Both the position numbers and the translations under genes were made by a program. A stretch of 64,000 nt of DNA from Enterococcus dispar ATCC 51266 (GTDB taxonomy: Bacteria; Bacillota; Bacilli; Lactobacillales; Enterococcaceae). A model generated the notes under the pieces. The model worked only from the letters and a program-made list of their open reading frames with translations, was not told the DNA's origin and ran no database searches. The stretch covers positions 2,166,664 to 2,230,663 of the forward strand of contig NZ_KE136354.1 of the NCBI RefSeq assembly GCF_000406945.1, written 5' to 3'. Below are positions 1 to 9,368 of this stretch, piece by piece. Position 1 is the stretch's first letter; each line of letters begins with the position of its first letter.

Positions 1-201
1 AACACTTTTTAAAAAGAACGAATGCACCCCTCTTTTAAAAATAGTATACTGAAGTGAAAGACTTGCTAGCACATTTTACTCGAAAAATATTTTTATTTTT
101 AGCAAAACGTTTGGTGTTTAGTCCTAAAGTATTGGATGCTAGGAGATATTTTTTTACCAAATGGTGAGTAAGCCACGACAAAAATTGGAGCTGATTTTTT
201 T

Positions 202-438
202 ATGTTATCGCTGGTACTTGGAATTCTGATATTATTTTATCCCCTTATTCAAATCCCCAAGATGATACAACGCAAACGCACAAACGGACACTATTTTTCA
301 GAAGATAAGCGGATTCTTGTAGCCAAAAGTGAAAATATGGGCAACAACCTGAACATGCAAAACAAATATGGTTTTTTTATCAATCTTTTTGCTGCGTTAT
401 TTTTAATAGGCTATGGTCTTTATTTAATCCTGCACTAA
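202..438 (+). CDS. small membrane protein of unknown function
   Basis: A 78-residue protein that I do not recognise. It has a hydrophobic N-terminal segment (about residues 1-18), a basic and polar middle with several Lys and Arg, and a second hydrophobic helix at about residues 58-76, so it is probably a two-helix membrane protein with the loop in the cytoplasm. A GGAG at 187-190 is a plausible if slightly distant ribosome binding site. It lies 35 bases before the M24-family gene in the same orientation and may be cotranscribed. The short length and lack of a known domain limit confidence. Confidence 0.5.
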   Translation: MLSLVLGILILFYPLIQIPKMIQRKRTNGHYFSEDKRILVAKSENMGNNLNMQNKYGFFINLFAALFLIGYGLYLILH

Positions 439-473
439 ATGACACTATTTAAACCTGAGAAAAGAGGTCTTCT

Positions 474-1859
474 ATGCCAAAATTTAAATTAAAAAAAGTG
501 ACGCCGCCGCTACGAGACAATGAAGCCAAAATTTATCACCTAACAGATGAAACAATGGCCGGCCGCAAAGAAAAAGTCTTAGAAAAAATGCGGACAGAAA
601 AAATCGACAGTATCGTTATTTATTGTGATTTGGAACACGGAGGGAATTTTGCTTATTTAACGGGCTTTGTGACCCGTTTTGAGGAAAGTTTACTCATTTT
701 ACATCAAGATGGCACTGCTTTTTTTGTGGCCGGCAATGAGAATTTGAAGATGAATCAACATAGTCGCATCCCAGCGACACTACTTCACTATCCTCAATTT
801 TCCTTACCTGACCAACCAATGAAGGGTGAAAAAACACTGGCTGCTGTTTTACAAGAGGCAGAAATTTCTGATGAAAAACAAAACATTGGTCTCATCGGCT
901 GGAAAATGTTTACCACCGAAAATGAAAATAATCGCAAAATTTTTGATGTCCCACATTTTATCGTGTCAGCAGTCACCGAAGTAGCTCCAAACAGTAAGAT
1001 TGAGAATCGTAGCGATCTTTTTATTCATCCTGAAAATGGCGTGCGAGTAAAAAACAACGCCAACGAAATAGCCTATTATGAATTTGGGTCAAGTTTAGCC
1101 TCTGACTGTGTTTTAAACGCTCTCGATGCGGTTAAGATTGGCCAAAGTGAAATGGAAATTGGCAGCAAATTAACCCGCTACGGTCAAACACCAAACGTCA
1201 TGCCAATTGCCGCCACCGGTGAACGTTTTTCCCACGCTTTTATTTCACCAACTGATAAAAAAGTGCACTTAGGCGATAAGATGTCGTTAACGACCGGTTT
1301 TAGAGGTGGGCTAGCTAGTCGCAGCGGCTACGCTGTTCATAACGAAACCGAATTACCCCAAGGACAAGCAGATTACTTAAAAAAAGTCGCGCAACCTTAT
1401 TTCAACGCTGTGACAACTTGGCTAGAAAAAATTGAGTTAGAGATGACGGGCGGTCAGCTGTATCAAATAATTGCAGACGTCTTACCAAAAGAAATTTATC
1501 ATTGGCATTTAAATCCCGGCCACTTAACTGCCGATGAAGAGTGGATGTCCTCGCCTATAAAGCCAAACGCCGCAGCGCCTCTTGTATCGGGTATGTTATT
1601 GCAAATAGACATTATCCCTTCTGTTCCAGGCTTTGCTGGTGCCAGTTGTGAAAACGGCATTGCCTTAGCTGACAGCACATTGCGCCAAGAATTAGCTGCA
1701 AAATATCCTGCTGTATGGCAGCGCATAAAAGTGCGGCAAGAATATATTCGTCAAGAACTTAATATTGCCTTGCCTGATCACGTCTTACCACTATCGAGTG
1801 GTGTTGCCTTTTATACACCTTTTTTCTTAGCCAAAGATTTGGCTTTTGTGAAAGAGTGA
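474..1859 (+). CDS. M24-family (Xaa-Pro peptidase-like) protein with degenerate metal site
   Basis: 461 residues. An N-terminal creatinase/prolidase-like domain (to about residue 200) is followed by a C-terminal pita-bread region. The family normally binds two metal ions through Asp, Asp, His, Glu and Glu. Here the usual DxG...SD segment reads TTGFRGG followed by ASRSGY, so both Asp appear absent. A His survives in HWHLNPGH, the first Glu position reads QIDIIP, and the last Glu is kept in CENGIAL. The fold is therefore clear but dipeptidase activity is doubtful; a binding or divergent role is possible. AGAAAAGAGG precedes the ATG. A bidirectional terminator follows directly. The call to the family is firm, the function is not. 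Confidence 0.75.
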   Translation: MPKFKLKKVTPPLRDNEAKIYHLTDETMAGRKEKVLEKMRTEKIDSIVIYCDLEHGGNFAYLTGFVTRFEESLLILHQDGTAFFVAGNENLKMNQHSRIPATLLHYPQFSLPDQPMKGEKTLAAVLQEAEISDEKQNIGLIGWKMFTTENENNRKIFDVPHFIVSAVTEVAPNSKIENRSDLFIHPENGVRVKNNANEIAYYEFGSSLASDCVLNALDAVKIGQSEMEIGSKLTRYGQTPNVMPIAATGERFSHAFISPTDKKVHLGDKMSLTTGFRGGLASRSGYAVHNETELPQGQADYLKKVAQPYFNAVTTWLEKIELEMTGGQLYQIIADVLPKEIYHWHLNPGHLTADEEWMSSPIKPNAAAPLVSGMLLQIDIIPSVPGFAGASCENGIALADSTLRQELAAKYPAVWQRIKVRQEYIRQELNIALPDHVLPLSSGVAFYTPFFLAKDLAFVKE

Positions 1860-1869
1860 GAAAAGAAAA

Positions 1870-1903
1870 AAACAACTTATCTTTAAATGAAGATAGGTTG
1901 TTT
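1870..1903. terminator. bidirectional terminator between convergent genes
   Basis: An inverted repeat with arms AACAACTTATCTT and AAGATAGGTTGTT around a short loop, flanked by A-rich and T-rich tracts on the two sides. It ends the M24 gene rightward and the esterase gene leftward; the stop of the esterase lies just past it. Confidence 0.85.
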
Positions 1904-1905
1904 TT

Positions 1906-2676
1906 TTAATACTTATTTTTAGTTTTCCTTGTATAAATCTCCGCGAAGCGTTGTAAAACGACAGCAATTGCTTTTTCCCAATAGGCCCAGTCATGATTTC
2001 CTGGGCTTTCTTGATATTCAAAGAAAGGCAATACATTTTGTGCTCTTTGTAAAAAATTTTGATTATCCTGATAAATAAAATCCTCTGTCCCACACATTTG
2101 CAAAAAGTAAGTTTCCTCAATAGATGCAGGCATTTCATGAGGCAATAGATTGAATAAGTTATTGTTGCTTTTTGATAGTATCCTGATGTCACCAAAAATT
2201 GCTGCCAGCTGTTTTTTTCGCTCTGATCTTCGCCACAAGTTAACAACATCCAGCGCTCCTGAAAGTGAAGCTGCGGCATTAAACTGATCTGGATATGTCA
2301 GCGCCCATTTAAAAGCGCCATATCCGCCCATGGAAAGCCCAGCGACAAACATTTTTTCTTTGACAGCCTCAATTTGGAACCATTGCTTCATTTTTTGTGG
2401 GAGCTCTTGGGTCAAAAAGGTAAAATAAGCACCGCCTGCGGCCATATCTGTATAATAACTTAGGCCCACTTGCGGCATCACAATAACAAAAGGATACTTT
2501 TGTGCCTGACGTGCTAAATTCGTCTGATTGAACCAGGCATTACAATCGTCTGACCATCCGTGGAGTAAATAAAGGACGGGTGCCTCAGAAATATCAACTG
2601 TATCTGGTAAATAAATTTTAACACTGGTACTTAAATCTAAAATTTGTGATTTAAAATTCAGCTGACAAATTGTCAT
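1906..2676 (-). CDS. alpha/beta-hydrolase esterase (esterase D / EstA type)
   Basis: About 256 residues of an alpha/beta hydrolase of the esterase D family, which cleaves short-chain acyl esters, for example acetyl groups on sugars. Visible motifs are the oxyanion region YLLHGWSDD, the nucleophile elbow GLSMGG, an acidic residue in GTEDF and the catalytic His in GNHDW. There is no signal peptide, so it is cytoplasmic. I chose the ATG at 2676 because AAGGAGT lies at 2684-2690; the longer reading from 2697 has no such site. It sits downstream of the lacI-type gene of the beta-1,2-glucan island and might deacetylate an imported sugar, but that is inference. Confidence 0.8.
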   Translation of the reverse strand: MTICQLNFKSQILDLSTSVKIYLPDTVDISEAPVLYLLHGWSDDCNAWFNQTNLARQAQKYPFVIVMPQVGLSYYTDMAAGGAYFTFLTQELPQKMKQWFQIEAVKEKMFVAGLSMGGYGAFKWALTYPDQFNAAASLSGALDVVNLWRRSERKKQLAAIFGDIRILSKSNNNLFNLLPHEMPASIEETYFLQMCGTEDFIYQDNQNFLQRAQNVLPFFEYQESPGNHDWAYWEKAIAVVLQRFAEIYTRKTKNKY

Positions 2677-2781
2677 TAACAACACTCCTTTATACACAAA
2701 CCATCGTGCTATTCAACAATAAAAAAGCCAGCTCACAGTTGCTAAAACCTCATTCTTAGCAACTGCTCAACTGGAAGTTTT

Positions 2782-3753
2782 TCAATGTCCTAATGAGCTC
2801 CCGGGTACAAATGTTGTATAAATTGCTTCATCTTCCACCTTTTCGCCTTGGATTAGACGGATAATTTTTTCGGCAGCCACCATGCCCCAACGATGTTTGG
2901 AATAAGCAATTGTTGCCAGTCGCGGTGTTAAAAAGGAGCTGATTTCAATATTATCAAAACCGACAATACGAATATCTTGTCCAATTTTTTCTTTTCTTTT
3001 GGCAAAAAACTTATAAATCCCCACAGCCATTTCATCATTAAAGGAAAAAATATCCAAAGGAAATGTCGCCAAGCCCTGATCAATTTTTTCAGCAATTTTT
3101 TCAGCTGCGGCATAGCCGGAAGGTTCAGTAAAATTTCCCGCGATAATCTCGTACTCAATACCAAAACGGGTCAATTCTTTGGTACTAGCCGATAGTCTTT
3201 GGGCGTTATCATAGCCCATTGAACCGGTTACCAAATAGACGTGTTGCGTTTTTGCCGCTAGAAGTCGTTCTACCGCTAAAGTAGCGCCGCCTTTATTATC
3301 AAGTAAAACCCGTGAAATATTATCTTTGGCAATTTCACGATCTAAGACCACCATTTGATGTCCTCGATCCGCTAACATTTCGATTTCTTGAGTCTTAAAC
3401 GTCCAATCTAAGATAATTGCACCGTCGACCATTCTTTCGGGAATGAATAAATGGGATTTTTGTCCACTGCAAACAATCATTTCATAATCATAGGCTGCTA
3501 ATCCGCGTTTAATTCCATCCAATAGTTCACCATAAAAACTGCCGGCATAGTCGGCTAAATATACCCCGATAATATTTGTCTGTTGCTTTTTCAACGTGCG
3601 GGCAGCCATGTTGGGAACATAGTTTAACTCAGCGGCAATAGCCATGATACGTTGACGGGTTTGTTCAGTTACTTTAGTGCTGCCATTTAAAGCATATGAA
3701 ACTGTTGAAATTGATACCCCTGCGGCTTTTGCTATATCTTTAATACCAACCAT
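2782..3753 (-). CDS. LacI-family transcriptional regulator of the beta-glucan island
   Basis: 323 residues. An N-terminal helix-turn-helix (GIKDIAKAAGVSISTVS, residues 2-18) and hinge region are followed by a periplasmic-binding-protein-like sensor domain. LacI proteins bind palindromic operators and are released or engaged by a sugar ligand. The ATG at 3753 is preferred over 3780 because AGGAGGG precedes it by nine bases. It lies immediately after the GH94 gene, separated by a terminator-like hairpin, and is the likely local regulator of the SBP-permease-GH3-GH94 operon and the divergent GH13 gene. Matching palindromes with core AAACGTTTC at 12538 and 12743 are candidate operators. Confidence 0.85.
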   Translation of the reverse strand: MVGIKDIAKAAGVSISTVSYALNGSTKVTEQTRQRIMAIAAELNYVPNMAARTLKKQQTNIIGVYLADYAGSFYGELLDGIKRGLAAYDYEMIVCSGQKSHLFIPERMVDGAIILDWTFKTQEIEMLADRGHQMVVLDREIAKDNISRVLLDNKGGATLAVERLLAAKTQHVYLVTGSMGYDNAQRLSASTKELTRFGIEYEIIAGNFTEPSGYAAAEKIAEKIDQGLATFPLDIFSFNDEMAVGIYKFFAKRKEKIGQDIRIVGFDNIEISSFLTPRLATIAYSKHRWGMVAAEKIIRLIQGEKVEDEAIYTTFVPGSSLGH

Positions 3754-3827
3754 GTGCCTTACCCTCCTATTCTCATTCATTACTATCTAAGTTTGTTGCT
3801 ATGTAAAATGCAACTTATCTTTTAAAA

Positions 3828-3867
3828 TTTTGACAATGTGACCAAAATTGCTGTCACATCGTCAAAA
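3828..3867 (-). terminator. terminator-like hairpin after GH94 gene
   Basis: Arms TTTTGACAATGTGAC and GTCACATCGTCAAAA with one mismatch, followed leftward on the minus strand by TTTTAAAAG. It lies between the GH94 stop and the lacI-type gene and would end or weaken the catabolic operon transcript before the regulator. Confidence 0.7.
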
Positions 3868-3887
3868 TCTTTATTCTTACTGTTTAA

Positions 3888-6800
3888 TTAGCAATAAATA
3901 TCAATTTGATTGCCATGTTTCAGATATTCTTTAAAGTCTGCTTTATTCAAGATAAAACCACCCTTACGATAAGGATTAGATTCTAATTTTGTTGCTACCA
4001 CTTTACCATTGATTACCAATTTACGCTCCTCTTCTGTTGCAATATGAAAAGTAAGGGCCACAGGTATATCCCCTAATGCGTAAGTTACATTTAACCCGTC
4101 AAGTTCTGCAGGTAAAACAGGGTCCAAGACGATCGTTTTACTGTCTTCTCTTAGGCCCAAAACGTTTGTTAACAATTGATTTAAATAAATTCCCGGCCCG
4201 CTAGAATAGATGCGCCAGCCCCCTTTAACGTCAACGCTTCCATCTCTTAGTTTACCAAAATTTTCTTGGGCTTCATATCTTGTTTTGAAATCGCCATCAG
4301 AACTACTGAAATAAACGTTTGATTGACGTAATTTGGCATTTTGTACGCGTTCTTTTAAATTAATGGGATTAATCGTCTGCAAGGCACGCCATGTTTCCTC
4401 CGATTTACCTAATTTTGCCATTGCTTCGGTAAAACGAATATGGGCATGGACATACTGCAAGCCAATTTCACGCCCAAAATTAGCAGCTTGTTCAGCTCGT
4501 TTAAAATTGGTGCTAACGCCACCAGCGTAGTGGGCGGGGCGATTCATCAAGCGTACACCATCAGGAAATTGCAAATTTTCTTTAATAATAGCCAAGTGAG
4601 CTTGGGCTTGTTCTGGTGTTAATAATTCCGCAATCATACTTCGCGTCATTGGTAAGAGCCGATATTGAATGCCCGTCTTTTTATCCGTTGGATGAATCAT
4701 CAACTCTGGCGTACCATCTTCTTCCATATAAACAAAGCCGGGAATAACATCTGTATCTAAGATATACTTATTAAAGTCTGCTTTAATGCCAGTGACAAGT
4801 TTTGCTAGATGCTGGCTGTAATCTTTATCTTCACCAGCTAAAACATCGCTAAGTTTTTTTAATACTTGGTAAGTTAATGCCACCGTCCAACTTGACGCCA
4901 TGTGTTTTTTCAAGCGACTATCATAAGGTTGCAATGTATCATCCCAATCGCCATCACCATAACAAGACAAATAGGTGCCGGCTAAGAAATTATCTTCAAT
5001 ATACTGTACTTCTTTTTTCAAGTGTTCAAAAAGAGTATAGTTTTTGGTCGTTTTATGGAAATCACTCCGACGAGTGTATGGCAACTCTTCTTTTAAAACG
5101 CTATAATCACCTGTTTTGGCTAAATAATCAGCAATAATTTTCATGGGCCAAACAATCACATCGCCATGACTTTCGTCAGCTTTTTGTGTTTCATAGCGAT
5201 CAAACATAAACCATTGTGGCCAGTTACCATCGTCATCAAATTGGTTGGCATAAACTTTTTTGATAATGTCTTTGACGACTTCAGGGCGATTGATGGCAAA
5301 GAAAAATTCGGTTGGTCCTTGGGAAACATCCCGCGTACCCCAAGCAGCGCCTCCATACTGTTCTAAACCATGAGGAGATAGATAATGCACCAACATGTTG
5401 TGCGCATACCAGCGGCTTAAATAATTCATGCTACTAACGTCCACTGTTTCATGATCCAATTTGAAATGATGCAATAAGCCATCAATAAAATCAAGATACG
5501 CTTCATCTTCTGCAATCAAATCCGTATTTGTTGCAACAAAATTCTCACCGGACAAAGTTCCTTGAATAACACTTTCAAATCCAGAAACATCTTCTATAAC
5601 TAAAATATTTAATTCACTTGTCTCAACACCAAAAAGACGTTCATCAGTCATACTAAAACCAGTATCAACAGTCATATAATAAGTTAAATCAGGATATTCG
5701 CCATTTACAGGTGAATCTGCTGCTGGTTTGATTGTCATTTGATTTCCGACTTTACTTATTTGATAAGTCGGCGTTTCTGTGGCTCCCATCAAAAGCTGAT
5801 TTGTTAACGCAAAAGTATAATTTTTACCAACCGCGCTATGACAATTTAAGCGAATCTCGCGACCATCTGCGACAGTATAAGTGGTAATCGTCAATAAATC
5901 ATCAGCCAATTGATAATACCAAGTTGCTGAATTTAACCCCATTTCAAAAGCAGAAGGCATTGTCAACAGCCGCCAATTTTCCCCTTCTCTAACATATAAG
6001 CGTTGACCAGATTGTTTTAAAACATTCAAGGCATTACGGCTATTACTCATTAGTTTATTCATAGAGGTATTCCCTAATACCACTTGAGAGTTAAAAATAC
6101 CATACATATAAACAGTAGTAGCAAGTAATGGCTTATCAACTGTTAAATCGGTTCCACTAAGTAAAATATGACCAGTTGCCCGTTCCATTTGTTTTTCTTT
6201 TTCTTGTAACACAACATGGTGATAATTCGTTGTAAAAAAAGATAACAGGCCATTTTCATCTGTTTCAACTTGTTCTTTTTCGGGGAAGAGTGCATTGATT
6301 TCTGTTGGTGTAAATTGGCGTCCTACTAAAGGTGCACCTAATTTTTTTTGACTCGTTTTTCCTTCACGGTTGGTTAAAACGGTCGGTTTAAGATATGCTT
6401 CTTCTATTTGTTGCTTATTAAAAATTGGGGCTGTTACCGCTTGGGGATGATTAGCTTTGAACCCGCCATAAAAAACAATTTCAGCGGAACCTTGTAAAGT
6501 TAATTTCTCCGATTGTAAAACAGGGTAAGCAAATTCATATTGATAGACTTCATTTTCAAATTGATCTTGTGCTAGAGCTTCAGGTACATTGGTTTTTTTG
6601 AAAGTTGTTCCAAAAAATTGATAACCGTCTGTCAAAAAGCCGCGATTTTTCGTTAAGCTGCCATGTTCGACTACTGGAAATTTTCCGTCTTGCGGTTGAT
6701 TTTGACGTGAAGTAATCGTATAGCCATTTTCACCTTCTGTAATTTTGTGATCAACATATTGGGACATGTAAGCTTCATTAGACTGAACCGCACCTTTTGT

Positions 6801-7169
6801 TGCATTTCCCAAGTCTTGCGCAAAAACGACATCAACAATTTGCCCTTCTCCTTTTAATGTCACTGTCCAAAACCAGATATCCTTTTGACTTAAAGTAAAG
6901 TCTACTTGATAAGAAATATTCCCCACACTTCCTTGCCAAGTTACCCCTTTTTCATTTTTGGAAAAAGTGCTGTTACTATTTGAACCGATTAATGGTGTCG
7001 CCGTTATTTCGTGATCAAAATTTCGCAAATAAATTTGATTCACACTACCATCTAATGCATTGCCGTTTAATTGGTTAATCATGATCTCATTACTGGTTAG
7101 TTCGTATAAATCCCCAGTGGGTAAAAACGTCGCTTTGACATCTGTTCCTTTTAAAATAATTTGTGTCAT
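3888..7169 (-). CDS. GH94 phosphorylase, 1,2-beta-oligoglucan phosphorylase type
   Basis: 1093 residues, longer than cellobiose phosphorylases (about 800) and close to the length of the Listeria innocua 1,2-beta-oligoglucan phosphorylase, which releases alpha-glucose 1-phosphate from sophoro-oligosaccharides. A large N-terminal beta-sandwich region precedes the (alpha/alpha)6 barrel. The segment WGTRDVSQGP (near residue 613) and the GDGDWDD motif near residue 740, which should hold the general acid Asp, mark GH94. No signal peptide is present, so it acts in the cytoplasm. GGGAG precedes the ATG by eight bases and the GH3 stop lies 12 bases upstream, so the two are cotranscribed. Assignment to beta-1,2 specificity rests on length and gene neighbourhood, and is inference. 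Confidence 0.85.
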   Translation of the reverse strand: MTQIILKGTDVKATFLPTGDLYELTSNEIMINQLNGNALDGSVNQIYLRNFDHEITATPLIGSNSNSTFSKNEKGVTWQGSVGNISYQVDFTLSQKDIWFWTVTLKGEGQIVDVVFAQDLGNATKGAVQSNEAYMSQYVDHKITEGENGYTITSRQNQPQDGKFPVVEHGSLTKNRGFLTDGYQFFGTTFKKTNVPEALAQDQFENEVYQYEFAYPVLQSEKLTLQGSAEIVFYGGFKANHPQAVTAPIFNKQQIEEAYLKPTVLTNREGKTSQKKLGAPLVGRQFTPTEINALFPEKEQVETDENGLLSFFTTNYHHVVLQEKEKQMERATGHILLSGTDLTVDKPLLATTVYMYGIFNSQVVLGNTSMNKLMSNSRNALNVLKQSGQRLYVREGENWRLLTMPSAFEMGLNSATWYYQLADDLLTITTYTVADGREIRLNCHSAVGKNYTFALTNQLLMGATETPTYQISKVGNQMTIKPAADSPVNGEYPDLTYYMTVDTGFSMTDERLFGVETSELNILVIEDVSGFESVIQGTLSGENFVATNTDLIAEDEAYLDFIDGLLHHFKLDHETVDVSSMNYLSRWYAHNMLVHYLSPHGLEQYGGAAWGTRDVSQGPTEFFFAINRPEVVKDIIKKVYANQFDDDGNWPQWFMFDRYETQKADESHGDVIVWPMKIIADYLAKTGDYSVLKEELPYTRRSDFHKTTKNYTLFEHLKKEVQYIEDNFLAGTYLSCYGDGDWDDTLQPYDSRLKKHMASSWTVALTYQVLKKLSDVLAGEDKDYSQHLAKLVTGIKADFNKYILDTDVIPGFVYMEEDGTPELMIHPTDKKTGIQYRLLPMTRSMIAELLTPEQAQAHLAIIKENLQFPDGVRLMNRPAHYAGGVSTNFKRAEQAANFGREIGLQYVHAHIRFTEAMAKLGKSEETWRALQTINPINLKERVQNAKLRQSNVYFSSSDGDFKTRYEAQENFGKLRDGSVDVKGGWRIYSSGPGIYLNQLLTNVLGLREDSKTIVLDPVLPAELDGLNVTYALGDIPVALTFHIATEEERKLVINGKVVATKLESNPYRKGGFILNKADFKEYLKHGNQIDIYC

Positions 7170-7181
7170 TGTCTTAACTCC

Positions 7182-9332
7182 CTACTTCACTAAATTAAAT
7201 CTTACTGCGGTTAAATCGCGACTATTGGGTCCTACCATTGCTAAGAAGGTGCCCTTATCACTAGTTACTGCTTGATTTTTATGGACATAACGCAACATAT
7301 CTTCTGTAATGGTAAAAGAAACTTTACGACTTTCTTTCCCTGCTAATTCTACTTGTTGAAAAGCCTTCAATTCCTTAATTGGACGAACAACTTGTCCAAC
7401 TAAATCTTGAATATATAATTGGACTGTTTCAGTCCCTGCTGTTTCACTGTTGTTGGTCAGCGTCACGGTAGCTTTAATTTGACTGTCCTTAGTTAATTCT
7501 GTTTGATCTAAGACAAAATCTTGGTATGAAAATTGACTATAACTTAAACCAAAGCCAAAAGGATATTTAGCATAATTGGAAACATCCAAATATTTTGAAA
7601 CGTATTTCTCTTTTGGTGCGCTTTCATAAGGACGCCCGGTGTTATCACAGTTATAAAAAATTGGTACCTGACCGACACTTTCTGGAAATGACATGGATAA
7701 ACGAGCAGATGGGTTATAATCCCCCCATAAAATAGCGGCCAAAGCATTACCGGTTTCGGTACCTCCAAACCAAGCTTCTACAAGCGCTTTTGCACTATCA
7801 ATACCATTTAAATCTAGCGGCCGACCATTGTATAACGTCACAATAATCTGGTCATTTACTTTTTTGATATCTTCAAATAACGCAATTTGGGCGGCAGGCA
7901 ACGTGATATCACTACGACTAGCAGCTTCTCCGCTCATCCACTCGGTTTCCCCTAATGCCAAGACTACTTTATCCGCTTTAGCTGCAAGTAAAATAGCTTC
8001 ATTGATTGCCGCATCACTTGGTGCAAAATAATCAAAAACTTCTTTGCCTACTAATAAGTGTTGACTATAGACTTGCGCACCTTCTACCAGTGAAACTGCT
8101 TCTTCCATTTTTCCTTGCCAAGACCATGCCCCTAAAACATCGTGGCTATTTGCCGCAGGTCCAATAATCGCCACCGTTTCCGTCGCACTTAAAGGCAAAA
8201 TATTTTCGTCATTTTTTAACAAGACCATCGATTTCTTGGCAATTTCTTGTGCAGCCTGACGATGCTCTGTCGATAAAATTACTTTTTCATCTGCGACGCT
8301 GGCCCCGCGATAGGGATTTTCAAAGAGACCCAAGTCATTTTTCAGCTCTAAAATACGTAAAACCGCTTCATCTAATAAAGATTCATCCACACTGCCTTCT
8401 GCAATTAGTTCAGCTAAATAATGCGTATAGCAAGTCGTCATCATTTCAATATCGACGCCAGCTTCAATTGCCAGCTGAGCAGCCTCTTTTTCATCAGCTG
8501 CCACACCGTGAGGGATTAATTCTTTTACTGCCCCCCAGTCTGAAATTACAACACCGTCAAAATCATATTCCTCTCTTAACACGTCACGAAAGAGCCATTT
8601 ATTGCCCGTAGCCGGAATCCCGTCAATCGTATTAAAAGACGTCATCACTAATTTTGCACCAGCATCTAAAGCTGCTTTGTAACCTGGTAGGTAACTTTCT
8701 CTAAGCTGTCTTTCCGACATATTCACTGTATTGTAATCACGACCTGCTAATGCTGCGCCATAAGCGGCAAAGTGTTTGACACAAGCGGCCACACGGCTGA
8801 AGTCATTTTTTAAATCGTCCCCTTGATAACCTTTAACAAAACTCTCAGCAAAACGAGCGTTCAAGTAAGGATCTTCTCCTGTCGACTCCATTACTCTTCC
8901 CCAACGTGGATCGCGTACCAAATCAACCATAGGAGAAAAAGTTACATGTAGACCCGAAACTGCGGCTTCTTTAGCGGAAACCTGAGCCATTTCTTCGGCT
9001 GCTGCTAAATCCCAACTACTACCAAGTGCTAATGGAATCGGAAAAATTGTCCGAAATCCGTGGATAATGTCTGCCATTAATAAAGTTGGAATTCCCAAGC
9101 GGTTTTTTTCCATATATTCTTTTTGAATTCGCTTTGCTTCACTTGCACCTGACAACCCTAAAATAGTACCGGCATTTTGAATATTTTCATCTGTTAAGCC
9201 CATTTCTGTCATCGGACCGGTTTTTTCTTCGGCGGCCTGTGAGTAAAAATCGGCGGCTAATTGTAAAAGTTGATCGACTTTTTCTGTCAATGTCATTTCT
9301 TGTACCAATGCGGCTAATTTGCTTTGTTCCAT
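7182..9332 (-). CDS. GH3 beta-glucosidase
   Basis: 716 residues. Glycoside hydrolase family 3 with the N-terminal TIM barrel (RDPRWGR, KHFAAYG and the nucleophile Asp in VVISDWG at about residue 265), a C-terminal alpha/beta sandwich that provides the acid/base residue, and a terminal fibronectin-III-like domain. It hydrolyses terminal beta-glucose. No signal peptide, so it acts on imported oligosaccharides. AAGGAGG lies eight bases before the ATG. In Listeria innocua the GH3 next to the 1,2-beta-oligoglucan phosphorylase degrades sophorose and longer chains, and the arrangement here is the same. It would finish off the short products that the phosphorylase leaves. Confidence 0.9.
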   Translation of the reverse strand: MEQSKLAALVQEMTLTEKVDQLLQLAADFYSQAAEEKTGPMTEMGLTDENIQNAGTILGLSGASEAKRIQKEYMEKNRLGIPTLLMADIIHGFRTIFPIPLALGSSWDLAAAEEMAQVSAKEAAVSGLHVTFSPMVDLVRDPRWGRVMESTGEDPYLNARFAESFVKGYQGDDLKNDFSRVAACVKHFAAYGAALAGRDYNTVNMSERQLRESYLPGYKAALDAGAKLVMTSFNTIDGIPATGNKWLFRDVLREEYDFDGVVISDWGAVKELIPHGVAADEKEAAQLAIEAGVDIEMMTTCYTHYLAELIAEGSVDESLLDEAVLRILELKNDLGLFENPYRGASVADEKVILSTEHRQAAQEIAKKSMVLLKNDENILPLSATETVAIIGPAANSHDVLGAWSWQGKMEEAVSLVEGAQVYSQHLLVGKEVFDYFAPSDAAINEAILLAAKADKVVLALGETEWMSGEAASRSDITLPAAQIALFEDIKKVNDQIIVTLYNGRPLDLNGIDSAKALVEAWFGGTETGNALAAILWGDYNPSARLSMSFPESVGQVPIFYNCDNTGRPYESAPKEKYVSKYLDVSNYAKYPFGFGLSYSQFSYQDFVLDQTELTKDSQIKATVTLTNNSETAGTETVQLYIQDLVGQVVRPIKELKAFQQVELAGKESRKVSFTITEDMLRYVHKNQAVTSDKGTFLAMVGPNSRDLTAVRFNLVK

Positions 9333-9368
9333 TGCTGCATCCTCCTTTAACTGGTGTAAAATCTAACT

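Noticed and set aside
101..116. Operator-like GCAAAACGTTTGGT near the left end
   Set aside because: Only the core AAACGTTT matches, and there is no clear promoter beside it; too weak to list.
8249..8611. Plus-strand ORF of 120 codons inside the GH3 gene
   Set aside because: It is antisense to a clear enzyme gene, has no ribosome binding site and its composition looks like a shadow frame.
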